Positions 61,318 through 64,000 of a DNA stretch of 64,000 bases are shown piece after piece (positions within the stretch are counted from its first letter, which is position 1; the number at the start of each line of letters is the position of its first letter). Origin of the DNA: Desulfamplus magnetovallimortis (lineage in GTDB: Bacteria > Desulfobacterota > Desulfobacteria > Desulfobacterales > Desulfobacteraceae); contig NZ_LT828542.1 in NCBI RefSeq assembly GCF_900170035.1, forward strand, positions 246,610 through 310,609, in the 5' to 3' direction. The notes below the pieces were generated by a model that had not been told where the DNA came from, did no database searches, and saw only the letters and a program-made list of their open reading frames with translations. The translations under genes and the position numbers were made by a program.

Positions 61318-62496
61318 ATGGTTAATAAAAGCAAAGCTCGCATTCTTATTGTTGATGATGAAAAGATTAATCTCAGGATTCTGGTTGACCTTCTCAAGGA
61401 TGACTATGCGCTTGTGCTTGCCAGAAGTGGAGAACAGGCCCTTAGATTCTCCCTACAAAATCCTCCACCTGATCTTATTCTGCTGGATGTTATAATGCCT
61501 GACATGGGTGGCTATGAGGTAATCAAAAAACTAAAAGAGCACGATCTGACCAAAGATATCCCTGTTATTTTTGTTACTGCGCTCGATTCCGTTGAAGATG
61601 AAGAACATGGTCTTAAATTAGGTGCTGTTGACTACATAACAAAACCTTTTTCACCACCAATAGTTAAAATGAGAATCCACAATCATCTAAGATTTGTACA
61701 TCAACATAAACTGCTGGATAAACTTGCATACTTAGATGCACTCACCGAAATTTCCAACCGACGCAGATTTGATCAGGTGCTTAAAAATGAATTTTCGAGA
61801 GCCATGAGAAATAGTACAAATCTATCCCTTGGAATGATTGATGTTGATTTCTTCAAACAGTACAATGATCATTATGGCCATGCAATGGGAGATCAAGCAC
61901 TTCACAGAATTGCTTCCGCCCTTGATGATGCGCTTAAACGTCCGGCTGATCTTGTTGCCAGATATGGTGGTGAAGAGTTTGCAATTATTCTTCCTGAAAC
62001 TGATTCAGATTCAGCAATACAAGTGGCAGAAAGGACAAGAATTGCCGTCATCAGCCAACAAATTCCCCATCTTCACTCAAGTGTATCAGATTATGTCTCA
62101 ATAAGTATTGGAATAGTCACCGTATGTGCTCTACCTGTAAACAACACAGAAAATTCTTATGAAGCAGACAAGACAAATAATTCTTGTAAAATAGACGAGA
62201 TGGACAATTTGTCTGCAATACCAGTGCCATCGCCTGATAAAATACCTAATCCAACTACTGCTGAAAATTGTGCAGGAGAAATCTCAAATCTGCATACCAA
62301 CACAAAACCAGAACGCCCGAATGTCCCGGAAACTATCAAAAATTTTGGTACAAGCACAAAGGAAACTCAAAAAAATAAAATAACCCTTGGCGGATATACC
62401 CATGAACTTCTCCTGGAAGAGGCAGACCGTAACCTTTACATTGCAAAGCAAAAGGGAAGAAATCGTATTTTTGCCACCAGAATTGAAAAACAATAA
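61318..62496 (+). CDS. response regulator with GGDEF domain (diguanylate cyclase, WspR/PleD-like)
   Basis: 392 residues. REC (about 6-122; LIVDDEKIN, phospho-Asp in LILLDVIMPDMGG, ITKPF). GGDEF (about 140-385): LDALTEISNRRRFD, the active motif ARYGGEEFAIILPE (about 214-227) and RPAD five residues before it, matching the inhibitory RxxD site, so product inhibition is expected. Between SISIGIVTV and LLLEEADRNLYIAKQKGRN, normally a short loop, a hydrophilic Asn/Pro/Thr-rich insert of about 85 residues occurs (about 272-358). The enzyme makes c-di-GMP from two GTP. It lies 32 bp after the Hpt gene and is its likely target. Confidence 0.94.
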   Translation: MVNKSKARILIVDDEKINLRILVDLLKDDYALVLARSGEQALRFSLQNPPPDLILLDVIMPDMGGYEVIKKLKEHDLTKDIPVIFVTALDSVEDEEHGLKLGAVDYITKPFSPPIVKMRIHNHLRFVHQHKLLDKLAYLDALTEISNRRRFDQVLKNEFSRAMRNSTNLSLGMIDVDFFKQYNDHYGHAMGDQALHRIASALDDALKRPADLVARYGGEEFAIILPETDSDSAIQVAERTRIAVISQQIPHLHSSVSDYVSISIGIVTVCALPVNNTENSYEADKTNNSCKIDEMDNLSAIPVPSPDKIPNPTTAENCAGEISNLHTNTKPERPNVPETIKNFGTSTKETQKNKITLGGYTHELLLEEADRNLYIAKQKGRNRIFATRIEKQ

Positions 62497-62622
62497 GAGT
62501 GTATGCACTATTTTCTCAACCTCTCAAGTCATGGAGAAGGGACCGGGGATTAAGGTTTCATAGCAACACTTTACGCCGGATATTGAAAAAAGGGTACACT
62601 CAATAATAAGGAGATTTTAAAA

Positions 62623-62988
62623 TTGAAAGCATTGATCCTGCTTGCCCATGGCAGCAGAAGAGAGGCATCTGCAATTGAAATCAAAAAACTTGCTGAAAGC
62701 CTGGAAAAACTTGCAGAGGGCAAATTCGATATAGTGAGAGCGGCATTCATACAGTTTTGCGGCCCTTCATTCAATGAAGTTGTTGAAGAACTCAAAAATC
62801 ATGAAGTCAACAAAATGGTTGTACTGCCCTACTTTATTTCAGCCGGCAATCATGTTGTCAAAGATATTCCGGAGCTGATTGCCGAAGCAAAAATAAAAAA
62901 TCCGGACATAACATTTAAAGTTACAGAGCATTTTGGAAGGTTCTCAGCTTTAAAAGAGTTGATTATAAAAGAGACTGTAAAACTTTGA
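62623..62988 (+). CDS. cbiX: sirohydrochlorin cobaltochelatase, short form (CbiX)
   Basis: 121 residues starting at TTG (SD AAGGAG 9 nt upstream); no ATG is near. LILLAHGSRREASAIEIKKL holds the first active His and VVLPYFISAGNHVVKDIPEL the second His region, as in small single-domain CbiX. It inserts cobalt (or iron in some organisms) into sirohydrochlorin. It links to sirC in the same window, although 36 kb away. Half the size of class II chelatases, so it acts as a homodimer. Confidence 0.92.
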   Translation: MKALILLAHGSRREASAIEIKKLAESLEKLAEGKFDIVRAAFIQFCGPSFNEVVEELKNHEVNKMVVLPYFISAGNHVVKDIPELIAEAKIKNPDITFKVTEHFGRFSALKELIIKETVKL

Positions 62989-63181
62989 AATATTAACGTT
63001 GTCATTTTTTTTATTCCAGGGTTGACTTCATATCCAAATTCATGTAGATAGTGCTCCACATTGGCTCGGAAATCAGGATAGCTCTGGTTTTACAAATAAT
63101 TTCCTTGGTAAAAATTAGGAATTTTCTTGATAAAATTATTTTTATGTTGAAGGCTATTTCTGATATCTGCCATGATTATAT

Positions 63182-63266
63182 GCCGAAGTGGTGGAATTGG
63201 TAGACACGCTAGACTTAGGATCTAGTACCGCGAGGTGTGGAGGTTCAAGTCCTCTCTTCGGTACCA
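63182..63266 (+). tRNA. tRNA-Leu(UAG), CCA encoded
   Basis: Acceptor GCCGAAG pairs with CTTCGGT, followed by ACCA. D-arm TGGTGGAATTGGTAGACAC is typical of tRNA-Leu. Anticodon stem CTAGA/TCTAG with loop CTTAGGA gives anticodon TAG. Variable arm TACCGCGAGGTGT (class II). T-arm GAGGTTCAAGTCCTC. Length 85 nt. Confidence 0.96.
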
Positions 63267-63277
63267 TCAATAACAAC

Positions 63278-63318
63278 AAGGGTTTTGGGATTTTTCATTA
63301 AATCTCAAAACCCTTTTT
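63278..63318 (+). terminator. rho-independent terminator of tRNA-Leu
   Basis: AAGGGTTTTG and CAAAACCCTT form a 10-bp stem with a 20-nt partly paired loop, then TTTTT. It follows the tRNA end by 11 bp. Confidence 0.85.
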
Positions 63319-63365
63319 GGGGTTTATTGGGCAACACTTTTCCGAAAAACGTGAAAGTATTGTCA

Positions 63366-63632
63366 TTAATACACCTCATCATGATGCTTGAACACATGAA
63401 AAGCAACTACACCCTCACTGTCAATAACTTCAAAGATCAAAACAAAGCTACTTATATGAGTTCTCCTGCGATTCTTCAAAACATTCCGCAAAGACTTATA
63501 ATGATATGGATTTTTTAAAATCTCTTGAATCTTGGATTTTAACCGTTCTTGCAGTGAAAAATCAGATTTAATTTTCTTCAAATCCTTCAAAAAATCTTTT
63601 GTATAACGTTCTTTAAAATCATTCACTGCCAT
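63366..63632 (-). CDS. RelE/ParE-type toxin
   Basis: 88 residues from the ATG at 63632, which overlaps the antitoxin gene by 14 bp. ERYTKDFLKDLKKIKSDFSL and SLRNVLKNRRRTHISSFVLI show the RelE fold: an amphipathic N-terminal helix, then basic beta strands (here NRRRTHISSF) and the terminal FHVFKHHDEVY. RelE-type toxins cleave mRNA at the ribosome; ParE types block gyrase. The basic strand and C-terminal His/Tyr favour RelE, but the choice is open. Confidence 0.82.
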   Translation of the reverse strand: MAVNDFKERYTKDFLKDLKKIKSDFSLQERLKSKIQEILKNPYHYKSLRNVLKNRRRTHISSFVLIFEVIDSEGVVAFHVFKHHDEVY

Positions 63633-63921
63633 CACTCCATATGGAATCAAAAAGAGCATCCCTTTCTGCATCTGAAGAGCAATCCACAAAATCACCTTTT
63701 TTCAAACTTTCTTCACTGGCAGCAACTGCTTTGATCAAGTTTTCACTGATTTCATTTTCTGGGGGCATTAAAGAGCCGTCGATATCTATATCGCAATCAT
63801 TGACATTAATTTCTTTGAGAATGACAGTAAAGAATTTTTGGGGTTGGATATTCATCTCTTTCTGCCAGGTAATAGGAAGGTCTTGACCCCTGACATATTT
63901 TTTAATCTTTTCTACTTGCAT
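63619..63921 (-). CDS. cognate antitoxin of the RelE-type toxin
   Basis: 100 residues; ATG at 63921 with AAGGAG 9 nt upstream. No recognised DNA-binding fold can be named, but KKYVRGQDLPITWQKEMNIQ at the start and an acidic C-terminus (ISENLIKAV, DFVDCSSDAERDALFD) are typical for antitoxins that wrap the toxin. Placed first, overlapping the toxin, as in type II systems. Confidence 0.75.
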   Translation of the reverse strand: MQVEKIKKYVRGQDLPITWQKEMNIQPQKFFTVILKEINVNDCDIDIDGSLMPPENEISENLIKAVAASEESLKKGDFVDCSSDAERDALFDSIWSDGSE

Positions 63922-63949
63922 CTTTTCACACTCCTTTGTTTGGTATTGT

Positions 63950-63979
63950 ATTATATTGGCAAAAGACACAATTGTTCAA
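63950..63979 (-). promoter_or_regulatory. sigma-70-type promoter of the toxin-antitoxin pair
   Basis: Minus strand: TTGAAC (63974-63979), 18-bp spacer, TATAAT (63950-63955), about 29 bp before the antitoxin ATG. Confidence 0.65.
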
Positions 63980-64000
63980 GTTCGTCCATGATTTCAATTG

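Noticed and set aside
63182..63969. Integration site of a genomic island at tRNA-Leu
   Set aside because: A toxin-antitoxin pair follows the tRNA, but no integrase and no duplicate of the tRNA 3' end is visible in the window.

Overview
The window is AT-rich bacterial DNA from an anaerobe, most likely a deltaproteobacterium (Desulfobacterota, Desulfobacterales-like). Pointers are a pilMNOPQ cluster, many hybrid kinases and an NtrC-type regulator, a rubrerythrin, a stand-alone SirC plus a short CbiX, a group-2-like NiFe hydrogenase and a great load of short dispersed repeats. The genus is an inference; no rRNA or marker gene settles it.

Layout. 1-17.2 kb (minus strand): type IV pilus block pilM-N-O-P-Q, then a lipoprotein with Ig-like and BNR repeats, a 1,896-residue secreted protein of Ig-like repeats, and a prepilin cut by the window edge. 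17.9-20.7 kb: NtrB/NtrC-type two-component pair. 21.2-22.4 kb: SH3 and TPR envelope proteins. 23.5-29.8 kb: Dus enzyme, amidohydrolase, tetrapyrrole/cytochrome genes sirC-ccsA-hemA (ccsA frameshifted) and a DksA/TraR-type protein. 30.2-34.4 kb: a PHP-RNase III fusion coupled to a radical SAM gene, then a ThiS/MoaD-like protein and a Spo0M-like protein. 34.5-41.3 kb: complete peptide ABC transporter with a class I amidotransferase-like hydrolase. 41.4-45.6 kb: a 29-residue membrane protein, a Cys-rich protein, a Nudix hydrolase, rubrerythrin and a SWIM protein. 46.0-52.2 kb (minus): two Hsp20 proteins and an HD-GYP regulator / hybrid kinase / Crp-type operon. 52.8-57.6 kb: TauE permease, hydrogenase small and large subunits and maturation protease. 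57.7-62.5 kb: remnant of an Rpn-type nuclease, then hybrid kinase / Hpt / GGDEF relay. 62.6-64 kb: CbiX, tRNA-Leu(UAG) and a toxin-antitoxin pair.

The most distinctive feature is the intergenic DNA. Nearly every longer gap is built from a few dispersed element families, here called F1 to F7. F1 and F2 fold into hairpins whose stems show paired (compensatory) changes between copies. F3 has long inverted arms. F4 is about 180 bp with 13-bp terminal inverted repeats, like a MITE. F5 is a perfect palindrome. These elements abut or enter genes: F2 heads supply the TAA stop codons of hemA, the DksA-like gene and hupL; F4 supplies the stops of hupS and the hydrogenase protease; an F2 copy is translated inside the fourth ABC transporter gene. 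Two tandem arrays (29 bp and 25 bp units) arose inside F4 and F2 copies. A second theme is hydrophilic, low-complexity insertions in otherwise standard enzymes (PHP-RNase III, HemA, Dus, ABC ATPase, GGDEF).

Functionally the window joins surface motility/adhesion, c-di-GMP signalling (one cyclase, one HD-GYP esterase), tetrapyrrole and c-type cytochrome synthesis, peptide uptake, stress proteins and hydrogen oxidation. The best candidates for new biology are the covarying repeat families with their stop-codon placement, the PHP-RNase III fusion, the Asp-for-Cys change in the hydrogenase small subunit, and the 29-residue membrane protein.
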